Shown here one piece after another: positions 52,722-62,001 of a stretch of 64,000 nt of DNA (positions are counted from its first letter, which is position 1; every line of letters starts with the position of its first letter). Below the pieces are notes generated by a model. It saw nothing but the letters and a program-made list of their open reading frames with translations. It was not told the origin of the DNA and searched no databases. This DNA is from an uncultured Prevotellaceae bacterium. Lineage in GTDB: Bacteria > Bacteroidota > Bacteroidia > Bacteroidales > Bacteroidaceae. The translations under genes were made by a program, and so were the position numbers. The stretch is taken from positions 17,677-81,676 of the forward strand of contig ONQT01000002.1 in assembly GCA_900320045.1 (NCBI GenBank). The letters are read 5' to 3'.

Positions 52722-53780
52722 ATGAATTATTTAGACAGAAACGAGTTTAATTTTGACCCCAGCCAGAAAGTGGTGGAGGCCATCAAGAATTTTGACCCCA
52801 AGACATTGTGTTTTTATACCCGCATTTACGATGAGGGCAAGAAGAGTGTTATCAGTGTAAAAGTAAGTGAGATATACGGAGTTCCCGAGGAGCAGGTGCT
52901 GCTGACTTACGGCGGCGAGGATATGCTGAAGAATGCCATCCACTATTTCCTTTCTATCAACAGTCAGAACGGTGCCAAGGAACCCAACACCAAGATTCTC
53001 ATTCCTGAGTTCTCGTGGTGGTACTACAACCGTGTGGCCTCGGAGTGTGGCGGTACTTTTGAGATGTACCCCCTGCACGAGCTGGAAGACACCTTTGCCT
53101 ATGACATCGACGAGGTCATTGAATATACCAATCGTGTTCATCCCCGTATGTTGTTGCTGGCATCTCCCAACAACCCCACGGGTAACGGACTGACTCCTGA
53201 GGAGACTGCCCGCATTCTGGAGAACATTCATTCAGACACCATCGTGCTGATTGATGAGGCTTACGCCAGCTTCATCTCTACCGACACGGCATACATTGCT
53301 CCGCTGGTGAACAAGTATTCAAACCTGATTATCTCGCGTACCTTATCTAAGTTCTATGGACTGCCTGGCCTGCGTTGCGGTTTCGGATTCATCGGCAAGG
53401 GGCACGACCAGTTCCTGAGCTACGTCAACAAGTATCTGGGTTATAACCGTTTCTCAGAGGCCGTGGCACTGGCAGCCCTGGACAGCGACGAGCATTATCG
53501 CCACGTGGCTGACGACATGCAGTGGGGACGTGATCTGTACAAGAAAGAGCTCGGCTCCCTGCCCGGTTTTAAGGTGTATAAGTCCGTTGCCAACTTCATC
53601 CTCATCAAGTATCCAGTGGAAATCAAGGATAAGCTGATGGCAGCCTTGAAGGTGCAGGACTACAAGATTAAGTTCATGGCTGATAAGGGTCTGGAGTCTT
53701 GTCTGCGCATTACGCTGGGTCGTAAGGAACAGACACAGACCGTTGTCGATACCATCCTGAAAGTCTATAACGAGAAGTAA
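52722..53780 (+). CDS. HisC/CobD-like PLP-dependent enzyme
   Basis: A 352-residue fold-type I PLP enzyme with SPNNPTGNGL, DEAYASF and the Schiff-base motif SRTLSKFYGLPGLRCG (Lys210). It resembles histidinol-phosphate aminotransferase and threonine-phosphate decarboxylase (CobD), which cannot be told apart by eye. No histidine genes are nearby. Its stop codon is 1 base before the next gene, a nucleotidyltransferase, so it may make an amino-alcohol phosphate for CDP activation (inference). Confidence 0.78.
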   Translation: MNYLDRNEFNFDPSQKVVEAIKNFDPKTLCFYTRIYDEGKKSVISVKVSEIYGVPEEQVLLTYGGEDMLKNAIHYFLSINSQNGAKEPNTKILIPEFSWWYYNRVASECGGTFEMYPLHELEDTFAYDIDEVIEYTNRVHPRMLLLASPNNPTGNGLTPEETARILENIHSDTIVLIDEAYASFISTDTAYIAPLVNKYSNLIISRTLSKFYGLPGLRCGFGFIGKGHDQFLSYVNKYLGYNRFSEAVALAALDSDEHYRHVADDMQWGRDLYKKELGSLPGFKVYKSVANFILIKYPVEIKDKLMAALKVQDYKIKFMADKGLESCLRITLGRKEQTQTVVDTILKVYNEK

Positions 53781-53781
53781 T

Positions 53782-54534
53782 ATGATAGGAGTCATCTTAG
53801 CTGCCGGCATGGCCAAGCGCCTGCGCCCCCTCACCGATACGAAGCCCAAGTGCCTTTTGGAAGTGGGCGGTAAGACGTTGTTGGAGCGTACAGTTCGAGC
53901 CATGCAGCAGGCAGGCATCACTGAGTTCGTAGTGGTTACCGGCTATTGTGCTGACCAGATTCGCGACTTCCTCACCGCATGGAGTGCTTCTTCCGCTCAG
54001 CAAGACGGAGCCTCTACGCATTTCACCTTCTTGCACAATGCCGATTACGAGCACAACAATAACATCTACTCCTTGTGGATGGCTGGCGAGGTGGTGCGTG
54101 GTCGCGACTTCCTGTTGATGGATAGCGACATCCTGTGCGACCCCGCTGCCGTGGTGCGTATTGCCCAGCAGACGGAACCGGCTTTGGCATTGAACCGTCA
54201 TGAGTGCGGTGAAGAGGAAATCAAGATTATCGTTGATGCCGATAACCGCATTACGGAAATCAACAAGACCTGCAACCCAGCACTGGCTATTGGCGAGTCG
54301 GTGGGTATTGAGAAGATGACCGCAGCGTATAGTACGGCCCTCTATAAGGAACTGGACAAGATGATTCAGGACGAGGGCTTGGTAGACGTGTTCTATGAAC
54401 GCTGCTTCGAACGACTGATACCACAGGGACATACTTTCCGAGTGGTTGATACGACGAGCTATTTCTCCTATGAGCTGGATACTCCCGAGGACTTCCAAAA
54501 GGCCCAGGAACTGATGCCCAAGGAGCTACTATAA
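53782..54534 (+). CDS. LicC-like nucleotidyltransferase (phosphocholine/phosphoethanolamine cytidylyltransferase type)
   Basis: A 250-residue enzyme of the NTP_transferase family: LAAGMAKRLRPLTDTKPKCLLEVGGKTLLER at the N-terminus, then HNADYEHNNNIYSLW and MDSDILCDPA (metal Asp). Length and motifs resemble cytidylyltransferases that make CDP-choline or CDP-ethanolamine, and also 2-aminoethylphosphonate cytidylyltransferase. The nucleotide and alcohol cannot be read from sequence. Confidence 0.78.
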   Translation: MIGVILAAGMAKRLRPLTDTKPKCLLEVGGKTLLERTVRAMQQAGITEFVVVTGYCADQIRDFLTAWSASSAQQDGASTHFTFLHNADYEHNNNIYSLWMAGEVVRGRDFLLMDSDILCDPAAVVRIAQQTEPALALNRHECGEEEIKIIVDADNRITEINKTCNPALAIGESVGIEKMTAAYSTALYKELDKMIQDEGLVDVFYERCFERLIPQGHTFRVVDTTSYFSYELDTPEDFQKAQELMPKELL

Positions 54535-54592
54535 GTAATATTCATCCCCCACCACCTATCACCCAAGATCTATCATCTATCACCAAAAAACT

Positions 54593-55966
54593 ATGACCGC
54601 GATTATCGTAACCATGCTCATCCTGTCATACCTGCTTATTGCAACGGGTCATCTGACAGGTGTTAACAAAGCCGCTATTGCCATGTTCCTTGGCACTATT
54701 GGCTGGGTAGTGTACATCTGTTGGGGACAGGACTTTGTCATGGCTCAGCATCCTGCAGAGTATCTGGAGTGGTTGGGAGCCAAGGCATCCGATAGTGATG
54801 GTGTCAAGTTGTTCATCTACGATAACGTGTTCCTGAAGTATGTCGGTGAGGCTGCAGCTATCGTGATGTTCCTTTTGGCAACGATGAGTATCGTGGAGCT
54901 GTTGAATAACAACGGCTGCTTCGACTTCATCACCGAGTGGATTCGTACCCGTAACTCAAAGCGGTTGTTGTGGACGATTACGCTGGCGACCTTTGTCTTG
55001 TCGGCCAATCTGGACAACCTGACGACAACGACGATGATGCTGGTTATCATGCACCGCATCCTGCAGAACTCCCGACAGCGTATGTATGTGGGCTCTGCTA
55101 TCGTGTTGGCAGCCACTTGCGGCGGATTGTTTACGGTCATCGGAGACCCTGTCGGTTTGATACTTTGGGGCGAGGGTGCCGTTACGGCAAGCCACTTCTC
55201 GGCTTATCTGGCTACTCCTGCTTTACTGGCATGGATTGTACCTACCATACTGATTAACCGCGAGTTACCTGACCGTTTGGATACAGCGTGGAGCCCTTCG
55301 CCTTATCGCGGTGACGACACCCGTCTGAACCGCTGGCAACGCGTCGTCATGCTGATTGTTGGTATCGGTGGGTTGTGGTTTATTCCTACGTTCCATAATA
55401 TTACGAAGCTGGCGCCGTTCCTCGGTGCGCTATGTGTGCTGAGTGTGTTGTGGGTGGTCAATGAGGCCTTCAACCGCAAGCTGATTAACAGCGGACAGAT
55501 GTCGCAGATGCGTATTCCCATGTCTTTGCAGTACGGTGCGCTTCAGCAGGTGTTATTCGTGACGGGCATCATGTTAGGCATGGGTGTTGTCACGGAAACC
55601 GGTGTATGGAGTGACGTTGCTGAGTGGATTGATACCTACATCCATGATGTTTGGCTGTTGGGTATTGTCTCTGGACTGTTGAGTAGTGTGGTCGACACTT
55701 TTACCATTGCCATCAGTAATATTTCGCTGTACACGGTGGGGGTGGGTGATGTCGCTACCAATGGAGCCTATTGGAAGGTCATCGCCTTTACGACAGCCGT
55801 TGGCGGCTGCCTGCTCTCCTTCGGTTCTGTCAGCGGCTTGGCACTGATGCGTGCCGAACACGTGAGTCTGGGATGGTACATCAAGCATATCACACCCAAG
55901 GTCCTCTTGGGATGGATATTGGGCTCACTCATTCTGTGGCTCGAAATCAATTTAGTGAATTATTAA
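54593..55966 (+). CDS. nhaD: NhaD-type sodium/proton antiporter
   Basis: A 457-residue membrane protein with 11-12 hydrophobic helices and the NhaD features SANLDNLTTTTMML and the GGLFTVIGDPVGLILWGEG loop. It exchanges Na+ or Li+ for protons across the inner membrane. It lies 58 bases after the nucleotidyltransferase gene and is probably an independent unit; its stop faces a convergent gene 12 bases away. Confidence 0.88.
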   Translation: MTAIIVTMLILSYLLIATGHLTGVNKAAIAMFLGTIGWVVYICWGQDFVMAQHPAEYLEWLGAKASDSDGVKLFIYDNVFLKYVGEAAAIVMFLLATMSIVELLNNNGCFDFITEWIRTRNSKRLLWTITLATFVLSANLDNLTTTTMMLVIMHRILQNSRQRMYVGSAIVLAATCGGLFTVIGDPVGLILWGEGAVTASHFSAYLATPALLAWIVPTILINRELPDRLDTAWSPSPYRGDDTRLNRWQRVVMLIVGIGGLWFIPTFHNITKLAPFLGALCVLSVLWVVNEAFNRKLINSGQMSQMRIPMSLQYGALQQVLFVTGIMLGMGVVTETGVWSDVAEWIDTYIHDVWLLGIVSGLLSSVVDTFTIAISNISLYTVGVGDVATNGAYWKVIAFTTAVGGCLLSFGSVSGLALMRAEHVSLGWYIKHITPKVLLGWILGSLILWLEINLVNY

Positions 55967-55978
55967 CGAGCAGACTGC

Positions 55979-56245
55979 TTATTTCTTCTTACGGCGGAAA
56001 AGATTACCGATGGTGCCGTAAGTCTTCATCAGTTTGCGTACCAACAGGAACGCATCGATAGCCGTGATGCTGTTGGTTACGAGGCTGGCTATCATTTCCC
56101 CCTTGCTGCTGTCAGGCTTCGGAGCCGTCAGTCCATGCCATAACTCACCAATCTTCTGGCTTTCGCCCTGAAGGCTGGCTCTCAGTTCTTCCTTGCGCTG
56201 TTGTAATTGCTCAAGAGTGGTGTAGGCGGGGGTAGTGTTAGGCAT
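55979..56245 (-). CDS. small hypothetical protein of the YtxH/holin-like unit
   Basis: An 88-residue protein with a helical, Glu/Gln-rich N-terminal half, a hydrophobic stretch (MIASLVTNSITAIDAFLLV) and a very basic C-terminus RRKKK. I do not recognise a family. It is the third gene after the YtxH and holin-like genes on the same strand, with a short gap. Confidence 0.65.
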   Translation of the reverse strand: MPNTTPAYTTLEQLQQRKEELRASLQGESQKIGELWHGLTAPKPDSSKGEMIASLVTNSITAIDAFLLVRKLMKTYGTIGNLFRRKKK

Positions 56246-56267
56246 GCTATATATATAATAAGGTGTA

Positions 56268-56615
56268 TCAGTTCAATAGTACGTTTGCCAGGAATCGTAC
56301 CAGTGGGCGCTCTATCCACGACTTGCGGAAGGCAATGACCATGACGAGCACCACCAGATACATGGCGGCCACGAGGAAGTAGGCCAGTGCCAGTCCTGTC
56401 AGTGGCTCCAGCCAATGAACGATGGCAAAGGACAAGAATAATAGCACAGCTATACCAAGGATAATGAAGGTAATGGCAATGGCAATGGCTGTAACCAGCC
56501 TGACTACCTTGTCTATTACATCGAGCTTCACGTATTCTTTCTGAAGACCGATGTAATTCTTCAGCACCTCGATGAGCTGTGCTATTGTTTCTACGCTTTT
56601 GTCGCTACTGAGCAT
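56268..56615 (-). CDS. phage-holin-like (DUF1469-type) membrane protein
   Basis: A 115-residue protein with an amphipathic N-terminus and two long membrane helices (about 40-63 and 70-95). Matches the Phage_holin_3_6/DUF1469 pattern found with YtxH genes in Bacteroidota envelope-stress units; despite the name there is no phage context here. Confidence 0.75.
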   Translation of the reverse strand: MLSSDKSVETIAQLIEVLKNYIGLQKEYVKLDVIDKVVRLVTAIAIAITFIILGIAVLLFLSFAIVHWLEPLTGLALAYFLVAAMYLVVLVMVIAFRKSWIERPLVRFLANVLLN

Positions 56616-56673
56616 TTGTTTGGCTTTTAGCAGTTAACAATGTGCTTTTTAGCAATTAGCAGTTGGTTTTAAA

Positions 56674-56892
56674 TTAAGCGTCAACCTCAGGAGCAGCTTC
56701 TGCGATGTCGTCAACGAGATCGCTCACATCCTTGCGGCTCAGCTTGATGTTGTGCTTTTTCATGAAGTCATCAACAGCATCAGTGATTTTTACACGTGTG
56801 TCTGCACCCTTTTCAGGAGCCAGCAACAATCCAATAACAGCTCCGGCTAATGCTCCGCCGAAGAATGCACCTAAATAACCTAAACTTCTCAT
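56674..56892 (-). CDS. YtxH-domain small membrane protein
   Basis: A 72-residue protein: Gly/Ala-rich membrane helix (GAFFGGALAGAVIGLLLAPEKG) followed by a soluble helix with Asp and Lys. The LLAPEKG motif is typical of YtxH. First gene of a minus-strand trio with a -7 box upstream. Confidence 0.85.
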   Translation of the reverse strand: MRSLGYLGAFFGGALAGAVIGLLLAPEKGADTRVKITDAVDDFMKKHNIKLSRKDVSDLVDDIAEAAPEVDA

Positions 56893-56932
56893 AATTGTAT
56901 TGTTTTTAAGAGTTAAACATCAATTCTGCATG

Positions 56933-56940
56933 CAAATATA
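56933..56940 (-). promoter_or_regulatory. -7 element of the YtxH unit
   Basis: TATATTTG on the minus strand, 40 bases before the YtxH ATG. Confidence 0.55.
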
Positions 56941-57069
56941 AGGAAAGTTTTCGAAATTAACAAACTTTATGCAGTAATTTTTGTCACGATTGAGCAATTT
57001 TTTGTAATTTCGCACTGATTTTTAAGCAATGAGACAAATTTAAATGGTTATAATCATTAAAAGTAAAGT

Positions 57070-57573
57070 ATGAAGAAGTACACTATTTTATGCGTTGCCC
57101 TGGGTGCAGCTATGCTCCTGACGGGATGTAAATCAAAGGAAAGTGCCTACAAGCAGGCTTATCTGAAGGCTAAGCAGCAGGACGAGATGGCTCAGCAGAA
57201 CCAGCAGTATCAGCAGCAGGCTGAGCAGAACGTTGTTACTCCTATGCAGGAGAAGGTTGCCACTCAGACTCGTGTGGTAGACAATGCCGACAATGTTGCC
57301 GTTCGTCAGGAGACCGTTTCTGTCATTAGCGGTAGCGGTCTGAGAAACTTCAGTGTTGTTGTCGGCTCGTTCCAGTTGAAAGAGAATGCCGAGGGTCTGC
57401 AGCGCACGCTGAAGAGCCAGGGATACGATGCCCAGGTCGTGGTTAACAACACTGTTTCTCCCGCTATGTACCGCGTGGTTGCCACCACCTTTGACACCAA
57501 GGGTGAGGCTGCTGCAAGCCGTAGCTCGCTGATGACCAACTTCCCGGGTGCTTGGTTGCTTTACGCTAAATAA
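57070..57573 (+). CDS. SPOR-domain lipoprotein
   Basis: A 167-residue lipoprotein with lipobox LLTGC (Cys20), a Gln-rich linker (about 35-70), and a C-terminal SPOR domain (about 93-165; FSVVVGSFQLKENAEGLQRTLKSQGYDAQVV) that binds denuded glycan at septa. It precedes ruvX by 5 bases. Confidence 0.87.
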   Translation: MKKYTILCVALGAAMLLTGCKSKESAYKQAYLKAKQQDEMAQQNQQYQQQAEQNVVTPMQEKVATQTRVVDNADNVAVRQETVSVISGSGLRNFSVVVGSFQLKENAEGLQRTLKSQGYDAQVVVNNTVSPAMYRVVATTFDTKGEAAASRSSLMTNFPGAWLLYAK

Positions 57574-57578
57574 GTAAA

Positions 57579-57992
57579 GTGGCTCGCATCTTGTCTATTG
57601 ACTACGGCAAGAAACGCACCGGATTAGCAGTTACCGACCCGCTGCAGCTGATAGCTGGCGGGTTGGCAACTGTTTCTACGAGTGAGTTGTTTGACTATCT
57701 TTGCCGTTACGTGGAACGTGAACCGGTGGAGCGCCTTGTTATTGGTGAGCCCCGTCAGCCCAACGGACAGCCCAGTGAAAACCTGGCGCGCGTTCAGCAG
57801 TTTGTCAATCGCTGGCGCAAGGCTATGCCACAGATACCGATAGAGTACTACGACGAGCGTTTCACCTCTGTTCTGGCCCATCAGGCTATGCTTGAGGGCG
57901 GTTTGCGCCGTAAGGCCCGTCAGGACAAGGCACTGGTCGACGAAATCAGCGCAACGATTATCCTGCAGGACTACATGCGCTCTAGGAAGTAA
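57579..57992 (+). CDS. ruvX: Holliday-junction resolvase-like RuvX/YqgF
   Basis: A 137-residue RNase-H-fold protein with DYGKKRTGLAVTDP, GEPRQPNGQ and YDERFTS, ending DEISATIILQDYM. The start is GTG at 57579, giving the usual MARILSIDYG beginning. It is involved in rRNA or Holliday-junction processing. Confidence 0.93.
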   Translation: MARILSIDYGKKRTGLAVTDPLQLIAGGLATVSTSELFDYLCRYVEREPVERLVIGEPRQPNGQPSENLARVQQFVNRWRKAMPQIPIEYYDERFTSVLAHQAMLEGGLRRKARQDKALVDEISATIILQDYMRSRK

Positions 57993-58045
57993 AGAACTTC
58001 CTGACGCTAATCAAAAATTGTAAATTTTAAATAGTCAAATTGTAA

Positions 58046-58606
58046 ATGGTACTACCTATTTATATATATGGTCAGCCTGTGCTTCGCAAGGTGGCTGAGG
58101 ATATTCCTGCCGACTATCCCAATTTGGAGGGCTTCTTGCAGGATATGTGGGACACGCTGGCCGAGAGCGAAGGCATCGGTCTGGCTGCTCCGCAGGTGGG
58201 TCAGTCCATCCGTGTGGTCGTTATCGACCTGGATCCGCTGAGCGAGGACATGCCCCAATACAAGGGCTTCCGCGGTGTTTACATCAATCCCCATATCATT
58301 GAATACGACGACAGCCAGACCGACTCTTCGGAAGAAGGTTGTCTATCACTGCCAGCCATTCACGAGAAGGTGGTTCGTCCCACTCGCATTCATGTGCAGT
58401 GGCTCGACGAGAAGATGCAGCCGCACGACGAGTGGGTGGACGGTTATCTGGCCCGCGTGATGCAGCATGAGTTCGACCACTTGGAAGGCAAGGTCTTTAC
58501 CGACCGCGTCTCTCCGCTTCGCAAGCAGCTCATCAAGAGCAAGCTGAAGGCTCTCCTGCAGGGCCGCTACCGCTGTGGCTACCGTACCAAAGCAGCAAAA
58601 CGTTGA
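58046..58606 (+). CDS. def: peptide deformylase
   Basis: Removes the formyl group from new proteins. The 186 residues have all three motifs: GIGLAAPQVG, EEGCLSLP and the metal-binding HEFDHLEG. Its TGA stop overlaps the TTG start of the next gene (TTGA). Confidence 0.97.
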   Translation: MVLPIYIYGQPVLRKVAEDIPADYPNLEGFLQDMWDTLAESEGIGLAAPQVGQSIRVVVIDLDPLSEDMPQYKGFRGVYINPHIIEYDDSQTDSSEEGCLSLPAIHEKVVRPTRIHVQWLDEKMQPHDEWVDGYLARVMQHEFDHLEGKVFTDRVSPLRKQLIKSKLKALLQGRYRCGYRTKAAKR

Positions 58607-60396
58607 ATTACATCAAGTACATTGCCCTCATGACTGTGCTGGCACCGCTTCATGTGCTGGCCCAGTTCAATACCGACCGCCTGCTGACTATGGGGCGTTC
58701 GGCACTTTACTATGAGGACTATGTGCTTTCCATCCAGTATTTTAATCAGGCTATCTCCGCCAAGCCGTACCTCTATGAGCCATGGTTCTATCGGGGTGTA
58801 GCCAAGTATTATCTAGACGATTTTGCCGGAGCCGAGAGTGACTGTACGGAGGCTATAGGGCGCAATCCCTATGTGACGGGGCTCTACGAGTTGCGTGGGC
58901 TCTGCCGCATCCAGCAGAAGAACTTCGAGCAGGCCATTAGCGACTATAATGCTGCCCTGCACTACGACCCAGAGGGGTTGAACCTGTGGCATAACCGTGC
59001 CTTGTGTCGCATCCAGATGAAGGACTATGACCGTGCGCAGGCTGAGATTGATACCATGCTGCAGCACTGGAGCCACAATGCCCGTATCTATGCCATGCAG
59101 TCGGAGGTCTATCTGCTGCAGAAAGACACGACCAAGGCTATTGCGTCGTTACAGAAGAGCATCGACATCGACGCCTACAACGGACAGACATGGGCCATGC
59201 GCTCCATGATTAGTCTGGCTCGTCAGGAGTGGAAGGAGGCTGAAGGCTATCTGGACAAGGCCCTGCACCTGATGCCTCGCAATGGCGGACTGTACATCAA
59301 CCGTGCCATGGCGCGCTTCAACAGGAACAACCTGCGTGGTGCCATGAGCGACTACGACTTGGCCCTGGACTATGAACCCAATAACTTCCTGGCCCACTAC
59401 AACCGCGGACTGCTGCGAGCACAGGTAGGTGACGACAACCGTGCCATCACCGACTTCGACTTTGTGCTCAAGCTGGAACCCGACAACCTCATGGCGCTCT
59501 ACAACCGTGCCCTGTTGTTGGAGAAGACGGGCAACCCCAGAGCGGCCATCCGTGACTACTCGAAGGTGATAGACGAGTACCCCAACTTCTGGACGGGTCT
59601 GCACCAGCGCGCCCAGTGCTACCGTAGTCTGGGACTGACGAAACAGGCCGAGATGGACGAGTTCCGTATCCTGAAGGCGCAAATCGACAAGCGTTACGGT
59701 CACCAGCCGCGACTTTCCAAGAAGCAGATGCGTAAGCGCAGCGACGAGGATATCGAGAAGTACAATCAGCTGGCGATGGATGACGAACAGGAGATGGAGC
59801 ACGAGTACCAGAGCGACTATCGGGGTAGGGTGCAGAACCGCCGTGTGGGCATGGACTATCAGCCCATGTATGTGCTCTCTACCGAACCCCAGCGGAGTGC
59901 CGTCCGTCAGTATGTAGCCTACGACCGTCAGGTGGATTCGCTGAACCGTGTGCTGCCTGCCGAACAGCATCTCTACATCGTATGCGGTCCGACGAAGATT
60001 CAAGACCCGACCCCCTGGCTCAAGCGCGACAAGTCATCGGCCGTCGCCTGCTGGCTACAGGCTGCTTGGCAGGCCGAGCAGGACAGCACGGACGTTCCTT
60101 TGCGTACTGCCAACCTGCTGGATAACCTGACCAAAGCCATCGGCAAGGCTCCCGGCAATGCCTACCTGTACTATAACCGGGGCAACGCCTATGTCCAGTG
60201 TCTGGACCACGCCCATGCCATCGATGACTATACCCGTGCCATCGAGTTGGATGCCCATCTGGCTGAGGCCTATTACAACCGCGGACTGGCCCGACTGGCG
60301 CTGAAGCGCGAATCTGAGGCTGTCAGCGACTTCTCAAAGGCTGGCGAATTAGGGCTCTATACAGCCTATAGCCTCATCAAACGACAACGAAAGTAA
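58603..60396 (+). CDS. periplasmic multi-TPR protein
   Basis: A 597-residue protein with a signal peptide (about 1-21) and roughly ten TPR units, for example AGAESDCTEAIGRNPYVTGLYELRGL and AEAYYNRGLARLALKRESEAVSDFSKAGELG. Residues about 365-420 are charged and low-complexity. The TTG start at 58603 gives a full signal peptide with a lysine; the first ATG (58630) would lack it. Probably a scaffold of envelope assembly; partner unknown. Confidence 0.85.
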   Translation: MNYIKYIALMTVLAPLHVLAQFNTDRLLTMGRSALYYEDYVLSIQYFNQAISAKPYLYEPWFYRGVAKYYLDDFAGAESDCTEAIGRNPYVTGLYELRGLCRIQQKNFEQAISDYNAALHYDPEGLNLWHNRALCRIQMKDYDRAQAEIDTMLQHWSHNARIYAMQSEVYLLQKDTTKAIASLQKSIDIDAYNGQTWAMRSMISLARQEWKEAEGYLDKALHLMPRNGGLYINRAMARFNRNNLRGAMSDYDLALDYEPNNFLAHYNRGLLRAQVGDDNRAITDFDFVLKLEPDNLMALYNRALLLEKTGNPRAAIRDYSKVIDEYPNFWTGLHQRAQCYRSLGLTKQAEMDEFRILKAQIDKRYGHQPRLSKKQMRKRSDEDIEKYNQLAMDDEQEMEHEYQSDYRGRVQNRRVGMDYQPMYVLSTEPQRSAVRQYVAYDRQVDSLNRVLPAEQHLYIVCGPTKIQDPTPWLKRDKSSAVACWLQAAWQAEQDSTDVPLRTANLLDNLTKAIGKAPGNAYLYYNRGNAYVQCLDHAHAIDDYTRAIELDAHLAEAYYNRGLARLALKRESEAVSDFSKAGELGLYTAYSLIKRQRK

Positions 60397-60425
60397 CTTT
60401 TCACTATTCTTTTTTCACTTCGAAT

Positions 60426-61964
60426 ATGGCAGAACAAAACAACAATACACCGCAGCGTCGTCGCCGACAGCAACAGCCTGTCGACACGACCTATGCTCAC
60501 GTACAGCCACAGGCTACCGAGATAGAACGTGCCGTGCTGGGTGCCCTGATGATAGACAAGGACGCCTATGCCGTCGTGTGCGAGATGCTGACTCCCGAGA
60601 GTTTCTATGAACCCCGCAACCAAAAGGTCTATCAGGCCATCATGGAGCTGTCCATGCACGAATTGCCTGTTGACGTGTGGACCGTTACCGAGCAGTTGGC
60701 CAAGCAGGGCGACCTGGAGGATGTAGGCGGACCGGGCTATGTGACTGAAATCAGCAGTCGAGTGGCATCGTCGGCCAACATCGAGTACCACGCCCGCATC
60801 ATTGCCCAGAAGTCGTTGGCCCGCCAGCTCATTCAGTTCTCGAGCAACATCCAGACCAAGGCCTTCGACGAGACAATCGATGTCGACGACCTCATGCAGG
60901 AGGCCGAGGGCTCGCTCTTTGAGCTTGGTCAGCGTAACATGAAGAAGGACTACACCCAGATAGACCCCGTCATCAAGAATGCCGTCGATGTCATCCAGAA
61001 GGCTGCAGCTAACAAGGACGGCTTGACGGGTGTGCCTACGGGCTATCATAAGTTGGACGACATCACTTCCGGCTGGCAGCCTTCCGACCTGGTTATCATT
61101 GCCGGACGACCCGCCATGGGTAAGACGTCGTTTGCGCTCTCGATGGCCAAGAATATCGCTGCCGACTACAAGGTACCGATGGCCTTCTTCTCGCTCGAAA
61201 TGTCAAACGTCCAGCTCGTCAACCGACTCATCTCCAACTGCTGCGAGATTCAGGGTTCGAAGATTCTGAACGGCCAGCTGCAGCCCGACGAATGGGACCG
61301 TCTGGACAAGCGTCTGAACAACCTGCTGGGTGCACCGCTCTATGTCGATGACACCCCCGGCCTGTCCGTCTTTGAGTTGCGCACCAAGGCCCGCCGACTG
61401 GTTCGCGAGCACGGTGTCAAGATCATTATGATTGACTACCTGCAGCTGATGAACGCCAACGGTATGCGCTTCTCGTCACGTCAAGAAGAGGTGTCCACCA
61501 TCTCGCGCTCGCTGAAGGGGCTGGCCAAGGAGCTCGACGTTCCTATCCTGGCTCTGTCGCAGTTGAACCGTGGTGTGGAAAGCCGTGAGGGCTTGGAGGG
61601 TAAACGACCGCAGCTCAGTGACTTGCGTGAATCTGGAGCCATCGAGCAGGATGCCGATATGGTGCTCTTCGTCCATCGCCCCGAGTACTATCACATCTAC
61701 CAGGACGACAACGGCCGCGACCTTCACGGCATGGCCCAGATCATCATTGCCAAGCACCGTAAGGGTGCTACTGGCGACGTCCTGCTGACCTTCCGTGGCG
61801 AGTTCACCCGTTTCGAGAATCCTGAGGACAAGCGCCTGGGTTCCAAGAGTCCAGATAATGGTGGTGAGATATTGGGTAGCAGAGTCAACGGCACGCCCAT
61901 GCCCGATGCCGACGGCTCGCCCTTTGACCCAGGAGAACCGCCAGCCGGTCCGTTGCCGTTCTAA
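60426..61964 (+). CDS. dnaB: replicative DNA helicase DnaB
   Basis: Hexameric 5'-3' helicase at the fork. The 512 residues show the N-terminal domain (EIERAVLGALMIDKDAY), Walker A GRPAMGKTSFAL (about 223-234), Walker B IIMIDYLQLM, and the DLRESGAIEQDAD motif. A Pro/Gly-rich tail ends in GPLPF. No intein. It lies 29 bases after the TPR gene. Confidence 0.97.
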   Translation: MAEQNNNTPQRRRRQQQPVDTTYAHVQPQATEIERAVLGALMIDKDAYAVVCEMLTPESFYEPRNQKVYQAIMELSMHELPVDVWTVTEQLAKQGDLEDVGGPGYVTEISSRVASSANIEYHARIIAQKSLARQLIQFSSNIQTKAFDETIDVDDLMQEAEGSLFELGQRNMKKDYTQIDPVIKNAVDVIQKAAANKDGLTGVPTGYHKLDDITSGWQPSDLVIIAGRPAMGKTSFALSMAKNIAADYKVPMAFFSLEMSNVQLVNRLISNCCEIQGSKILNGQLQPDEWDRLDKRLNNLLGAPLYVDDTPGLSVFELRTKARRLVREHGVKIIMIDYLQLMNANGMRFSSRQEEVSTISRSLKGLAKELDVPILALSQLNRGVESREGLEGKRPQLSDLRESGAIEQDADMVLFVHRPEYYHIYQDDNGRDLHGMAQIIIAKHRKGATGDVLLTFRGEFTRFENPEDKRLGSKSPDNGGEILGSRVNGTPMPDADGSPFDPGEPPAGPLPF

Positions 61965-62001
61965 CTTCTTCAACAACCTGAAGTAAAATGAATGAACCAG
62001 A

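Noticed and set aside
56268-56615. Prophage holin
   Set aside because: The neighbours are YtxH and housekeeping genes; this DUF1469-type family is chromosomal in many Bacteroidota and has no lysis partner here.
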